Assembly: GCF_008727865.1 (NCBI RefSeq)
Contig: NZ_VTWU01000001.1
Location: 558,001 to 622,000 of the forward strand
Length of the DNA stretch: 64,000 nucleotides
Source of the DNA: Hymenobacter busanensis
Lineage (GTDB): Bacteria; Bacteroidota; Bacteroidia; Cytophagales; Hymenobacteraceae
Direction: 5' to 3'
Both the position numbers and the translations under genes were made by a program. The first letter of the stretch is position 1. Each line of letters starts with the position of its first letter. A model generated the notes under the pieces. The model had not been told where the DNA came from, did not search any database, and saw only the letters and a program-made list of their open reading frames with translations. Of this stretch, positions 1 through 9,612 are shown one piece after another.

Positions 1-2637
1 GACCTGACCGGCGCCGTGGTATCGGTGAAAGGGGAGGAGGTAACCAAGCTGCCCGTTACGACGATAACGGAGGCGCTGCAGGGCAAGATTCCGGGTGCCG
101 ACATCAGCCGCGCCAACGGCTACGCGGGGCAAGGGGCTTCCATTCGCATCCGCGGCAACCGCTCCATTGCCAATCCCGGCTCGTCGAACAACGTGCTCTA
201 CATCGTGGACGGCGTGCAGAACGTGAATGCCTCCGACATCGACCCGAACGACGTGCAGAGCATCGAGGTGCTGAAAGATGCTTCGTCGACGGCCATTTAC
301 GGGTCGCGCGGCGCCAACGGCGTGGTTATCATCACCACCAAGCGCGGCAGCACCGGCAAGCCCAAAATCAACTTCAACGCCTATACCGGCATTACCAAGG
401 TGGCTGGCTACGGCGAATTCATGAGCGGGCCCGAGTGGGTAGCGTTCCGCCGTGAGGCCTTCCGCGCCGCCGGCACCTGGAGCAGCCCCGCCAACGACCC
501 CGTGGCCTTCAACGCGGCCCAGCTGGATGCCATCCAGAACGAGCAGTACATCAATTGGCCCGACCAGCTGCTGCACACCGGCATGCAGCAAAACTACCAA
601 GTCGGCCTCTCGGGCGGCTCGGAGAATACCAAGGTGTACTTCTCGCTGGGCTACTACGACGAGAAGGGCCTCATGAAGCTGGACCGCTTCAAGCGCTACA
701 CCACCCGCGCCAACATCGACCAGACGGTGAACAAGTGGCTGAAGGTGGGCGTGCAGACGCAGCTGGCCTACATCAACAACGACATCCGCCGGGACCCGTT
801 CAACGCGGCCTCGCAGATTGTGCCGCTGGGCCGCCCCTACGACGACAACGGCAAGCTCATCTTTTTCCCGCTGGGCGGCTCGCGCCCCAACCCGCTGGCC
901 GACGAGCAGCCCGGCGCCTATGAGCGCAACACCAAGACCAACCGCCTGACTGCCGCCGCCTACGTGGAGCTGACCCCGCTCGACGGCTTGAGCTTCCGCT
1001 CGACCTTTGCAGCCAACTACGCCACCTCGGAGGCGGGTAGCTTCTTCGGTATCAACACCATCGACGGGCAAGGCAACCGCTCGCAGGCGTCCATCACCAG
1101 CAACCAGGACCGCAACCTGAGCTGGGAAAACGTGCTGACCTACCGAAAGGAATTCGGTGACCATTCGCTGACGCTGACCGGGGTGGGCAGTAACCTCTCG
1201 TTCGTGAATACCAACAGCTTTGCCGGCGGCCAGAACCAGGTGCTGCCGTCGCAATCGTTCTACAACCTGGCGGCGGCCAGCCAAAACCCATTCTTCGGCT
1301 CGGGGTTCCGGCGCAACGACCTGATTTCCTTTGCCGGGCGCGTCAACTATAGTTGGAAGGGCCGCTACCTGCTCACCGTTACCAACCGCGCCGACGCCTC
1401 CAGCAAGCTGGGCCCGGGGCATAAGTGGGACTACTTCCCCTCGGCCGCCATCGGCTGGCGCATCGTCGACGAGTCGTTCATGCAGAACCTGAAGTTCCTG
1501 ACCGAGCTGAAGCTGCGCGGCTCCTACGGCGTGTCGGGCAACGACGGCATCAACGCCTACGGCACGCAAAGCTCGTTGACCAATACGCCGTTTTCCTGGA
1601 ACGAAACCGCTGCTTCGCCCACCTATACCATTTCCGGCCTGGTGGGCAACCGGGAGCTGGGCTGGGAAAAAACCTACACCACCGACGTGGGCGTGGACTT
1701 CGGGGTGTTCGACAACCGCATTACCGGCACCGTCGACTACTACGACGCGAAAACCAAGGACCTGATTTTTCCCTTCACGCAGGCCGGCTTCACGGGCGTA
1801 ACGACGGTGAACCGCAACATCGGCAGCACCCGCAACCGCGGCTGGGAGGTGTCGCTGACGTCGCAGAACCTGCGCGGCAAAGGCCTGACGTGGTCGACTA
1901 CCCTGACCTACGCCCGCAACCGCGAAACCATCGACAAACTGCCCAACGGCAACGTCATTGCCGATGACTACCGCAACTCCCTGATCGAAGGCGCGCCGGC
2001 GCAGGTGTACTACGACTACGTGAAAATCGGCATCTGGCAGCTTGGTGAAGAAGACGAGGCCGCCAAGTACGGCCCCGGCCTGTTCCTGCCCGGCGACATC
2101 AAAGTGGCCGACATTTCGGGCCCCGACGGCGTGCCCGACGGCAAAATCACCGCCGCCGACCGCACCATCATCGGCTCGCGAGTGCCCAAGTGGACCGGGG
2201 GGCTGAGCAACGACCTGCGCTACAAAGCCTTCGACCTGAACGTGCTGCTGGTGGCCCGCGTGGGCCAGTGGATCAGCTCCGACTACTACGCCAAGTACAC
2301 CCGCAACGGCAGCAGCAACGGCGCCCGCGTGGACTACTGGACGCCGGAAAACCCCACCAACGAGTACCCGCGTCCCCACGCCACCCGCGCCCTGAGCTAT
2401 GTGACCACCCTCACCGAGCGCGAGGCATCGTGGGCCAAGGTGCGCAACGTGACCCTGGGCTACACCATCCCGAAAAGCGTGGTGGGCCGGGCCCACATCG
2501 ACAACGTGCGCGTGTACGTGTCGGGCCGCAACCTCTACACGCTCAGCAGCCTGAAAGACTTCGACCCCGAAGGCGAAGGCGTAATCGACCGCCCGCTGAA
2601 CCGCGCCTACGTGGTCGGTCTGAATGTGGGTTTCTAA
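1..2637 (+). CDS. SusC-like TonB-dependent outer-membrane transporter (5' truncated)
   Basis: Imports oligosaccharides released at the cell surface across the outer membrane, using TonB energy, with the SusD-like lipoprotein encoded 15 bases downstream acting as lid. The frame is open from base 1, so the true start, signal peptide, carboxypeptidase-like domain and TonB box lie outside the window; a GTG at 16 is internal. The first ~110 visible residues are the plug domain, with the SusC hallmarks IRGNRSI, VLYIVDGV, SIEVLKDASSTAIYG and GANGVVIITTKRG. About 760 residues of beta-barrel follow, ending in VVGLNVGF with the terminal aromatic residue typical of outer-membrane barrels. Family assignment is firm; the glycan is inferred from the neighbouring pectin enzymes. 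Confidence 0.97.
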   Translation, partial: DLTGAVVSVKGEEVTKLPVTTITEALQGKIPGADISRANGYAGQGASIRIRGNRSIANPGSSNNVLYIVDGVQNVNASDIDPNDVQSIEVLKDASSTAIYGSRGANGVVIITTKRGSTGKPKINFNAYTGITKVAGYGEFMSGPEWVAFRREAFRAAGTWSSPANDPVAFNAAQLDAIQNEQYINWPDQLLHTGMQQNYQVGLSGGSENTKVYFSLGYYDEKGLMKLDRFKRYTTRANIDQTVNKWLKVGVQTQLAYINNDIRRDPFNAASQIVPLGRPYDDNGKLIFFPLGGSRPNPLADEQPGAYERNTKTNRLTAAAYVELTPLDGLSFRSTFAANYATSEAGSFFGINTIDGQGNRSQASITSNQDRNLSWENVLTYRKEFGDHSLTLTGVGSNLSFVNTNSFAGGQNQVLPSQSFYNLAAASQNPFFGSGFRRNDLISFAGRVNYSWKGRYLLTVTNRADASSKLGPGHKWDYFPSAAIGWRIVDESFMQNLKFLTELKLRGSYGVSGNDGINAYGTQSSLTNTPFSWNETAASPTYTISGLVGNRELGWEKTYTTDVGVDFGVFDNRITGTVDYYDAKTKDLIFPFTQAGFTGVTTVNRNIGSTRNRGWEVSLTSQNLRGKGLTWSTTLTYARNRETIDKLPNGNVIADDYRNSLIEGAPAQVYYDYVKIGIWQLGEEDEAAKYGPGLFLPGDIKVADISGPDGVPDGKITAADRTIIGSRVPKWTGGLSNDLRYKAFDLNVLLVARVGQWISSDYYAKYTRNGSSNGARVDYWTPENPTNEYPRPHATRALSYVTTLTEREASWAKVRNVTLGYTIPKSVVGRAHIDNVRVYVSGRNLYTLSSLKDFDPEGEGVIDRPLNRAYVVGLNVGF

Positions 2638-2652
2638 TTCGACCTGTCAGCC

Positions 2653-4401
2653 ATGCATAAGATCATCCGACCCCTGACGTTTGCCTTGCTGGTACTGGCC
2701 GCTTCGGCCTGCAAAGACCAGCTCGAAGAATTCAACCCCAGCGGGGCCACCGCCGAAGCCGTCTTTACCACGCCCGAGGGTTTCGAAACCGCCGTCAACG
2801 GCGCCTACACCTACAACCGCGCCATCTACGGCAAAGAGTCGGGCTATGCCCTGCTGGAGATGGGCACCGACATCTGGACCAACGCCCAGCTCAACGGGGA
2901 AACGCAGGCAAGCAACGTGCGCCCGCAGCCGCCGCTGATGAACTACCAGGGCCTGAACACCGACAACGTGTGGGTGAAAAACAACCTGTGGGTGCCCTGC
3001 TACCAGGGCATCAACCTGGTCAATCAGGCGCTGAAGTTCATTAACCAAGCCGGGCTGAGCGCCACCCGCCGCCCCTCGGCTGAGGCCGAATTACGCTTTC
3101 TGCGCGCTTGGTACTACTACCATTTGGTGGAAAGCTACGGGCCGGTGCCGTTGCGCCTGGAGCCCACCGAGGGCGTGGTGACAACGGCCACCCGCGCCTC
3201 GGTGCAGGAGGTATACACCCAGATCCTGGCCGACGTGGACTTCGCCGTACGCAACCTGCCCGTGACGCTGGCGCAGTTTCCGGCCCCAGCCACCGGCACC
3301 GATTACGGCCGCATCACCCGGCCCGCCGCCGAGGCTTTTGCCGCCAAGGCCTACCTCTCCAACGGGCAGTACCAGAAAGCGGCCAACTACGCCCGCAAAG
3401 TCACCACCGGCTACACGGGGCAGGGCATTCGGCTGCTGACCAACTACGCCGACCTCTGGACCTTCACCAACCAGCGCAACGCGGAAGTGCTTTGGGCCGT
3501 GAACTACTCCACCAACCTGGCCTTCAACGCGGGCAGCCACACCGGGCATCAATGGTTTCTGATGCAGTACGACGACCTGCCCGGCATGGCGCAGGACGTG
3601 GCCAACGGCCGGCCGCAGGTGCGCTACATGCCCACGCGTTTCCTGCTCGACCTCTACAACGAGCAGAACGACGCCCGGTACCTCGGCTCGTTTAAGCAGG
3701 CCTGGATTGCCAACAACGCCACCGTCAAGCCCATTCCGCGCTGGACGCAGGCCGAAGTAAACCAGAACCCGGCCCTGGCCCCGTTCCTGAACCAGCCCAA
3801 GTTCGCCGTGGGCGACACGGCCGTCTTCACCAGCAAGCGCAGCATTCCGGACTTCGAGCAGCTTTACACCCGCCGCTACCGTTACAAGACATACGACATC
3901 GACGACCTGTACAACGCCGATGGCTCCCTGAAAGGCGAGCGGCGCTACTATCCCTCGCTGCGCAAGTTCGACGACCCGACCCGCGCCACGCCAACCACCT
4001 CTGAAAGCTCGCGCGACGCCAACATGCTCCGGCTGGGCGACATCGTGCTCATCGGCGCCGAAGCTCAAGTCCGCCTCGGCCGCACCGATTCGGCTGCCTA
4101 CTACGTGAACCTGGTGCGCACCCGCGCCGCCCTGCCCGGCCGCACCGCCGCCATGCAGGTTACGCCCGCCCAGATGACCCTGGACTTCATCCTCGACGAG
4201 CGGGCCCGGGAGCTGGCTGGCGAGCAGGTGCGCTGGCTGGACCTCAAGCGCACCGGCAAGCTGGTGGAGCGGGTACGCGCCCACAACCCCGACGCCCGCG
4301 CCAGCATCCAAGATTTCCACCGTCTGCGCCCCATTCCGCAGAGCGACATTGATGTGGTAACCAACAAAGGCGAATTCTACCAAAACGACGGCTATAATTA
4401 A
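2653..4401 (+). CDS. SusD/RagB-like surface glycan-binding lipoprotein
   Basis: Surface lipoprotein that binds glycan and closes over the SusC transporter encoded immediately upstream. The 582-residue length is normal for the family. The N-terminus is a lipoprotein signal with lipobox ASAC (Cys20), followed by acidic residues, as expected for a surface-exposed Bacteroidota lipoprotein. RagB/SusD signatures include the N-terminal NPSGATAEAVFTTPEGFETA stretch, the AELRFLRAWYYYHLVESYG helix near residues 142-160, and a C-terminal LDFILDERARELAGEQVRW segment. Start is the ATG after a 15-base gap from susC, so the pair is surely co-transcribed. Glycan specificity cannot be read from the sequence. 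Confidence 0.97.
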   Translation: MHKIIRPLTFALLVLAASACKDQLEEFNPSGATAEAVFTTPEGFETAVNGAYTYNRAIYGKESGYALLEMGTDIWTNAQLNGETQASNVRPQPPLMNYQGLNTDNVWVKNNLWVPCYQGINLVNQALKFINQAGLSATRRPSAEAELRFLRAWYYYHLVESYGPVPLRLEPTEGVVTTATRASVQEVYTQILADVDFAVRNLPVTLAQFPAPATGTDYGRITRPAAEAFAAKAYLSNGQYQKAANYARKVTTGYTGQGIRLLTNYADLWTFTNQRNAEVLWAVNYSTNLAFNAGSHTGHQWFLMQYDDLPGMAQDVANGRPQVRYMPTRFLLDLYNEQNDARYLGSFKQAWIANNATVKPIPRWTQAEVNQNPALAPFLNQPKFAVGDTAVFTSKRSIPDFEQLYTRRYRYKTYDIDDLYNADGSLKGERRYYPSLRKFDDPTRATPTTSESSRDANMLRLGDIVLIGAEAQVRLGRTDSAAYYVNLVRTRAALPGRTAAMQVTPAQMTLDFILDERARELAGEQVRWLDLKRTGKLVERVRAHNPDARASIQDFHRLRPIPQSDIDVVTNKGEFYQNDGYN

Positions 4402-4418
4402 CAGGATAGAACGGTCCA

Positions 4419-4471
4419 GCTTGCCTACGCCTTCCCTCGGTTCGATAAGCGGACGTCAGATGAAGCACGAG
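4419..4471. repeat. Degenerate relic of repeat family B
   Basis: The susD-pectate lyase gap contains a decayed single arm resembling the variant arms of the B elements at 47097-47217 and 62909-63030: shared pieces include GCTTGCCTACG, TCGGTTCGA and AAGCGGAC followed by an AGATG-like end. No second arm is visible, so it is an old remnant. Noted by eye; an alignment would be needed to fix its limits. Confidence 0.5.
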
Positions 4472-4517
4472 GGCCAAAAAAACTGCTAATTCTGCCGCCC
4501 ATTCCTTCCGCCTTTTC

Positions 4518-6182
4518 ATGAAAAACCGCCTGCTCTTCCTCTCCGTCACCGCCGCGGCGGCTTGCGCGGCCCAGCCCGCGCTTGCCCAGTACCCCACCAT
4601 TCCGCCCGACGTGCAGGCCAAGGCCGACGCGCTGCTGGCCGACGCGCAGAAACGCTCCGATGAAGCCTGGGCCAAGGCCCTGCCCATCATCGAGCAGGAA
4701 GCCAAAGCTGGCAAGCCCTACGTGCCCTGGGCGGCCAAGCCTTCGGATCTGCCGCAGGCCAAAATCACGGCGTTTCCGGGCGCGGAGGGCGGTGGCGCGT
4801 ACTCGTTCGGGGGGCGCGGCGGCAAGGTGTTCGTGGTGACCAGCCTGGACGACAGCGGCCCGGGCACCCTGCGCGAGGCCTGTGAGCAGGGCGGCGCCCG
4901 CACGGTGGTCTTCAACGTAGCCGGCATCATCCGGCTCAAAAGCCCCATCAGCATCCGGGCGCCCTACATCACCATTGCGGGCCAGACGGCCCCCGGCGAC
5001 GGGGTGTGCGTAGCCGGGGAGTCCTTGTGGATTGACACCCACGACGTGGTAATCCGCTACCTGCGCTTCCGCCGCGGCGCCACCGAAGTGGGCCGCCGCG
5101 ACGACGGGTTGGGCGGCAACGGCATCGGCAACATCATCATCGACCACGTCTCGGCTTCCTGGGGGCTGGACGAGAACATGTCGATGTACCGGCACGTGTA
5201 CCACAACCCCGAAACGGGCAAGGCCGACAAGCTGCCGACGGTGAACGTGACCATTCAGAACAGCATCTTCTCCGAAGGCCTCGACACCTACAACCACGCC
5301 TTCGGCAGCACCATCGGGGGGCTGAACAGCACCTTCGTGCGCAACCTCTGGGCCAACAACATCAGCCGCAACCCCTCGGTGGGCATGTACGGCGACTTCA
5401 ACTTCGCCAACAACGTGGTGTTCAACTGGTGGAACCGCTCGGCCGACGGCGGCGACAACCGCTCGGAGTACAACTTCGTGAACAACTACTACAAGCCCGG
5501 TCCCATCACCCCGCTCGATAAGCCCATCAGCTTCCGCATCCTCAAGGCCGAAAGCAGCCGGGAGAAGGAGCTGAAGGGCGTGTTCGGCAAGGCCTACGTG
5601 GCCGGCAACGTCATCGAGGGCAACGACAAGGTAACCAAGGACAACTGGGCCGGCGGCGTGCAGCTGGAAGACGTGGCCGAGCCGGAAAAAGTGCTGGCTG
5701 CCATCCGCACCGACAAGCCCTTTGCCCTGACCGGCGTGGGCCCGCTGCTGTCGGCCCCGGACGCCTATAAGTACGTGCTGGCCAACGTGGGCGCCACCCT
5801 GCCCCGCCGCGACGCCGTAGATGCCCGCGTGGTGGAGGAAGTACGCACTGGCCGCATCACCTACGCCAAGGACGCCAGGGACACGCCCGTCAACCCCTAC
5901 ATCAAGCGCCGCCTGCCCGCCGATTCCTACAAGCAGGGCATCATCACCGACCCGCAGCAGGTGGGCGGCTACCCCGACTACAAGGGCACTCCTTATAAGG
6001 ACACCGACAAGGACGGCATGCCCGATGACTGGGAGAAAAAGCACGGCCTGAACCCCAAAGACGCCGCCGATGCCGCCAAGGACCGCGACAACGACGGCTA
6101 CACCAACATCGAGGAGTACCTCAACAGCGTGGTGGACCCGCAGAAAGTAACGCCCGCCGCCCCCGGTACCCGCAAGTCGTAG
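4518..6182 (+). CDS. Secreted polysaccharide lyase family 1 (pectate lyase)
   Basis: Predicted to cleave polygalacturonate-type pectin backbone by beta-elimination, giving unsaturated products for the GH105 enzyme encoded at 21903-23144. The 554-residue protein begins with a Sec signal peptide (hydrophobic stretch ending ALAQ). The core from about residue 75 has the Bacteroidota PL1 pattern: FPGAEGGGAYSFGGRGGKVF, a TSLDDSGPGTLREA segment, ITIAGQTAPGDGV and VIRYLRFRRG, followed by repeating asparagine-rich turns of a parallel beta-helix. The C-terminus, residues 495-535, carries Asp-rich loops (DTDKDGMPDDWE and DRDNDGYTNIEEY), a calcium-binding thrombospondin-3/EF-like tail common in this subgroup. 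Third gene of the susCD operon. Exact pectin substrate is inferred. Confidence 0.93.
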   Translation: MKNRLLFLSVTAAAACAAQPALAQYPTIPPDVQAKADALLADAQKRSDEAWAKALPIIEQEAKAGKPYVPWAAKPSDLPQAKITAFPGAEGGGAYSFGGRGGKVFVVTSLDDSGPGTLREACEQGGARTVVFNVAGIIRLKSPISIRAPYITIAGQTAPGDGVCVAGESLWIDTHDVVIRYLRFRRGATEVGRRDDGLGGNGIGNIIIDHVSASWGLDENMSMYRHVYHNPETGKADKLPTVNVTIQNSIFSEGLDTYNHAFGSTIGGLNSTFVRNLWANNISRNPSVGMYGDFNFANNVVFNWWNRSADGGDNRSEYNFVNNYYKPGPITPLDKPISFRILKAESSREKELKGVFGKAYVAGNVIEGNDKVTKDNWAGGVQLEDVAEPEKVLAAIRTDKPFALTGVGPLLSAPDAYKYVLANVGATLPRRDAVDARVVEEVRTGRITYAKDARDTPVNPYIKRRLPADSYKQGIITDPQQVGGYPDYKGTPYKDTDKDGMPDDWEKKHGLNPKDAADAAKDRDNDGYTNIEEYLNSVVDPQKVTPAAPGTRKS

Positions 6183-6198
6183 ATGCGTCGTCCGCGTC

Positions 6199-6334
6199 GT
6201 AGCGCTGACTCTGTAGTCGGCGCTGCGGCGGCACGCCGCAATGCGGAACCGCGCCGTTGGTGCTGTTGTCGCCTAATTGCGCGGCCCCACATCGGCGCGT
6301 GCCGCGCCGGCGCCGACTACAAAGTCAGCGCTAC
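6199..6334. repeat. Inverted-repeat element, family D
   Basis: A 136-base element with 25-base terminal inverted repeats: left arm 6199-6223 beginning GTAGCGCTGACT, right arm 6310-6334 ending AGTCAGCGCTAC, with one mismatch between them. The GC-rich centre also contains smaller palindromes. It lies between the pectate lyase stop and the TTG start of the next gene and encodes nothing. Only copy seen in this window. Confidence 0.8.
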
Positions 6335-6371
6335 ATCGACGTTCAACGTCAGCTAAAACCACTCTCCGCTC

Positions 6372-9300
6372 TTGACCCTGCCCGTCCCCACTCTGGTATT
6401 CCGCTTTCAGCCGCGCCTGCTCGGTCTGGCCCTGGGCCTGGCCCTGAGCGCCGCGCCCTGGCCGGTAGCCGTGTATGCCCAGAAACCCAAGGTAGAAAAG
6501 CCTTTGCCGCCGCTGGCGGAAGGCAAGGACCACCGGCTGGTGTACGTGGCCGACGCGCAGGGCAACCGCGTACCGGACTTTTCTACCTGCGGCTACGCGG
6601 CCAGCGAAAAAGCCATTCCGCTGGCGCCCGTGCGCGTGGTGGTGCCCGTGAAGCAGGGCGACGCCACCGCCCGCATTCAGGCCGCGCTGGACTACGTGGC
6701 CGCCCTGCCCGCCGATAAAGCCACCGGCCTGCGCGGCGCCGTGCTGCTGGAACGCGGTACGTACGACGTAGCCGGCGGCCTCGTCATCAAAGCCTCCGGC
6801 GTGGTGCTGCGCGGCAGCGGTATGGGCGAGGATGGCACCGTGCTGCTCGGCAGCGGCCTGGACCGGCAGACGCTCATCCGCCTCACCGGCCGCGACGACC
6901 GGCAGCTCGACAAAGCCGTGGCCGTGACGGATGCCTACGTGCCCGTCGGGGCTAATCAGCTCAAGCTGGCCGCGCACGCGCTGAAAGCCGGCGACCTGGT
7001 GCTGGTGCGCCGACCATCGACCAAGGAGTGGATTCAGGCGCTGGGCACCGAAGCTTTCGGCGGCGGTATTTCGGCCCTGGGCTGGAAGCCGGGGCAGCGC
7101 GACCTGACCTGGGACCGGCAGGTGGTGAGCGTGCAGGGCGACGTGGTGACGCTCGACGCCCCATTGACCACCGCCCTGGAGGCGCAGTACGGCGGCGGCA
7201 CCGTGCAGCCCTACCGCTGGGCGGGCCGCATCAGCCAGGTGGGCGTGGAGAATCTGCGCTGCCGCTCCTCGTTCGATGAAAAGAACCCCAAGGACGAGGC
7301 GCACCGCTGGATGGGCGTGACCCTGGAAAACGTGGCCGATGGGTGGGTGCGGCAGGTGGCGTTTGAGCATTTCGCCGGCTCAGCGGTGGCGGCTTTTGAA
7401 TCGGCCCGGCGGGTGACGGTGGAGGACTGCCTGAGCCTTGCGCCGGTGTCGGAAATCGGCGGGCAGCGGCGCAACGCCTTTTTCACCGCCGGCCAGCAGA
7501 CCCTGTTTCAGCGCCTGTACTCCGAGCAGGGCTACCACGACTTCGCCGCCGGCTTCTGCGCCGCCGGGCCCAACGCCTTCGTGCAGTGCCAGAGCCGGGA
7601 GTCGCTGGGCTTCAGCGGGGCCACGGACAGCTGGGCCTCGGGGCTCTTGTTCGACATCGTGAACATCGACGGCCACGCCTTGAGCCTGGCCAACCGCGGG
7701 CAGGACGGGCAGGGCGCGGGCTGGACGGCCGCCAACAGCGTGGTATACCAGAGCACCGCCGCCCGCATCGATTTGCCCAAGCCGCCCACCGCCCAGAACT
7801 GGGCTTTCGGCACCTGGGCCCAGTTCCAGGGCGACGGTTATTGGGGCGAATCCAACAACTCCATCAACCCGCGTAGCCTCTACTACGCCCAGCTGGCCGA
7901 GCGCCTCGGCGGCAAAATGGCCGTGCAGCCGCAGCTACTGACCGTGCCCACCGAAGCCTCCAGCAGCCCCAGCGTCGCAGTGGCCCAGCAGCTCACCGCC
8001 GAAGCCAAGCAGCCCGCCCCGCAGCTCATCGACTGGATCCGGCAGGCCCCGCAGCGCCAGCCCATTTCGACCTCGACAGCCGGCGCCAAGAACTTCGATC
8101 AGCTGAAAATAAAGCCCGCCGCGCCCGCGCCGGCCCAGGCGCCGCTGCGGGTGCAGAACGGCGTGCTGGTGCGCGGCAGCGTGGTGCAGACCGGCAGCCG
8201 GGGCTCGGTGCCGTGGTGGAACGGCTCGTCGCGGCCCTACGGCATCGGGCAGGCTAAGCCGGCCATTACCCGCTACGTGCCCGGCCGCACCGGCCGCGGC
8301 CTCACCGACGACCTGCAGGCCCTGACCGATTCCATGCAGGCCCGGCACCAGGTGGGCATGGAGCAGAACTACGCCCTCTGGTACGAACGCCGCCGCGACG
8401 ACCACGAGCGTATCCGCCGCATGGACGGCGACGTGTGGCCGCCCTTCTACGAGCTGCCCTTCGCCCGCAGCGGGCAGGGCGCGGCCTACGACGGGCTGAG
8501 CAAGTACGACCTGACCAAGTACAATCCCTGGTACTGGGGCCGCCTGCGCGAGTTTGCCGAGCTGGCCGACCAGAAGGGCCTGGTGCTGGTGCACCAGAAC
8601 TACTTCCAGCACAACATCATCGAGGCCGGCGCGCACTACGCCGACTTCCCCTGGCGCCCGGCCAACAACGTGAACGACACCGGCCTGCCCGAGCCGCCCA
8701 ACTACGCCGGCGACAAGCGCATCTTCATGGCCGAGCAGTTCTACGACGTGACGCACTCCACGCGCCGCGCCCTGCACCGCGCCTACATCCGTCAGTGCCT
8801 CACGAACTTCGCCGACCAGAGCGGGGTCATCCAGCTGATCGGGGAGGAGTTTACCGGCCCGCTGCCTTTCGTGCAGTTCTGGCTCGACACCATCAAGGAG
8901 TGGGAACAGGAAACCGGCAAACACGCGCTGGTCGGGCTGGCTACTACCAAGGACGTGCAAGACGCCATCCTGGCGGACCCCATCCGCGCCGCCGTGGTCG
9001 ATATCATCGACATCCGCTACTGGCACTACCAGGCCAACGGCGAAGCCTACGCCCCGCAGGGCGGCCAGAACCTGGCCCCGCGCCAGCACGCGCGCCTCTT
9101 GAAACCCAAGGCCACATCGTTTGAGCAGGTGTACCGGGCCGTGCGCGAGTACCGCCAGCAGTTTCCCGACAAAGCCGTGCTCTACTCCGGCGACGGGGCC
9201 GACAAGTTCGGCTGGGCCGTGCTGCTGGCCGGCGGCTCTTTGCCCGACGTGCCGGCCGTGCCCAGCCAGGAATTCCTGGCCGCCGTGGCCCAGATGAAGC

Positions 9301-9554
9301 CCGCCGAACAGCAGGCCGCCGTGGCCAAGCAGTGGCAGCTCGTCAGCCCCGGCCAGGGCTACATCCGCTACTGCGAGCCGGCCGCCGCCACCCAGCTTGA
9401 CCTCAGCAAGGAGCAGGGTACTTTCCAAGTGCACTGGCTCGACGCCCGCAACGGGCAGCTGCTCGGCAAAGCCCAGAAAGTAAAAGGTGGGCAGGTGCTC
9501 GACCTCAAAAATCCGCAAGCCGCCCCCGCCATCCTGTGGGTAGACAAGGGGTAG
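6372..9554 (+). CDS. Secreted two-domain protein: beta-helix fused to TIM-barrel-like domain (DUF4955/DUF6298-like)
   Basis: A 1060-residue exported protein with two apparent modules. After a signal peptide (ends VYAQ, residue 37), residues ~95-560 form a pectate-lyase-like parallel beta-helix (RGAVLLERGTYDVAGG, KASGVVLRGSGMGEDGTVL, later N/S-rich turns). Residues ~630-1060 look like a glycosidase-type barrel (WYERRRDDHERIRRMDGDVW, LVHQNYFQHNIIEAGAHYAD, a GEEFTGP strand end that could hold a catalytic acid) plus a small C-terminal beta domain like that of GH140 proteins. I believe this corresponds to Bacteroidota DUF4955/DUF6298 proteins of pectin loci, from memory. The only in-frame start giving the signal peptide is TTG at 6372; the next ATG is ~150 codons on. 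Activity unknown. Confidence 0.75.
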   Translation: MTLPVPTLVFRFQPRLLGLALGLALSAAPWPVAVYAQKPKVEKPLPPLAEGKDHRLVYVADAQGNRVPDFSTCGYAASEKAIPLAPVRVVVPVKQGDATARIQAALDYVAALPADKATGLRGAVLLERGTYDVAGGLVIKASGVVLRGSGMGEDGTVLLGSGLDRQTLIRLTGRDDRQLDKAVAVTDAYVPVGANQLKLAAHALKAGDLVLVRRPSTKEWIQALGTEAFGGGISALGWKPGQRDLTWDRQVVSVQGDVVTLDAPLTTALEAQYGGGTVQPYRWAGRISQVGVENLRCRSSFDEKNPKDEAHRWMGVTLENVADGWVRQVAFEHFAGSAVAAFESARRVTVEDCLSLAPVSEIGGQRRNAFFTAGQQTLFQRLYSEQGYHDFAAGFCAAGPNAFVQCQSRESLGFSGATDSWASGLLFDIVNIDGHALSLANRGQDGQGAGWTAANSVVYQSTAARIDLPKPPTAQNWAFGTWAQFQGDGYWGESNNSINPRSLYYAQLAERLGGKMAVQPQLLTVPTEASSSPSVAVAQQLTAEAKQPAPQLIDWIRQAPQRQPISTSTAGAKNFDQLKIKPAAPAPAQAPLRVQNGVLVRGSVVQTGSRGSVPWWNGSSRPYGIGQAKPAITRYVPGRTGRGLTDDLQALTDSMQARHQVGMEQNYALWYERRRDDHERIRRMDGDVWPPFYELPFARSGQGAAYDGLSKYDLTKYNPWYWGRLREFAELADQKGLVLVHQNYFQHNIIEAGAHYADFPWRPANNVNDTGLPEPPNYAGDKRIFMAEQFYDVTHSTRRALHRAYIRQCLTNFADQSGVIQLIGEEFTGPLPFVQFWLDTIKEWEQETGKHALVGLATTKDVQDAILADPIRAAVVDIIDIRYWHYQANGEAYAPQGGQNLAPRQHARLLKPKATSFEQVYRAVREYRQQFPDKAVLYSGDGADKFGWAVLLAGGSLPDVPAVPSQEFLAAVAQMKPAEQQAAVAKQWQLVSPGQGYIRYCEPAAATQLDLSKEQGTFQVHWLDARNGQLLGKAQKVKGGQVLDLKNPQAAPAILWVDKG

Positions 9555-9612
9555 GGTTTAGTGCCCAGAAGGGCGAGCGAAGAACTTAGAAGAACAGCGA
9601 AACTTAATTCGA

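Noticed and set aside
6372-6480. Sequencing frameshift hiding an ATG start for the beta-helix/barrel gene
   Set aside because: The signal peptide reads cleanly from TTG 6372 and an in-frame stop lies just upstream; no ATG in another frame joins sensibly.
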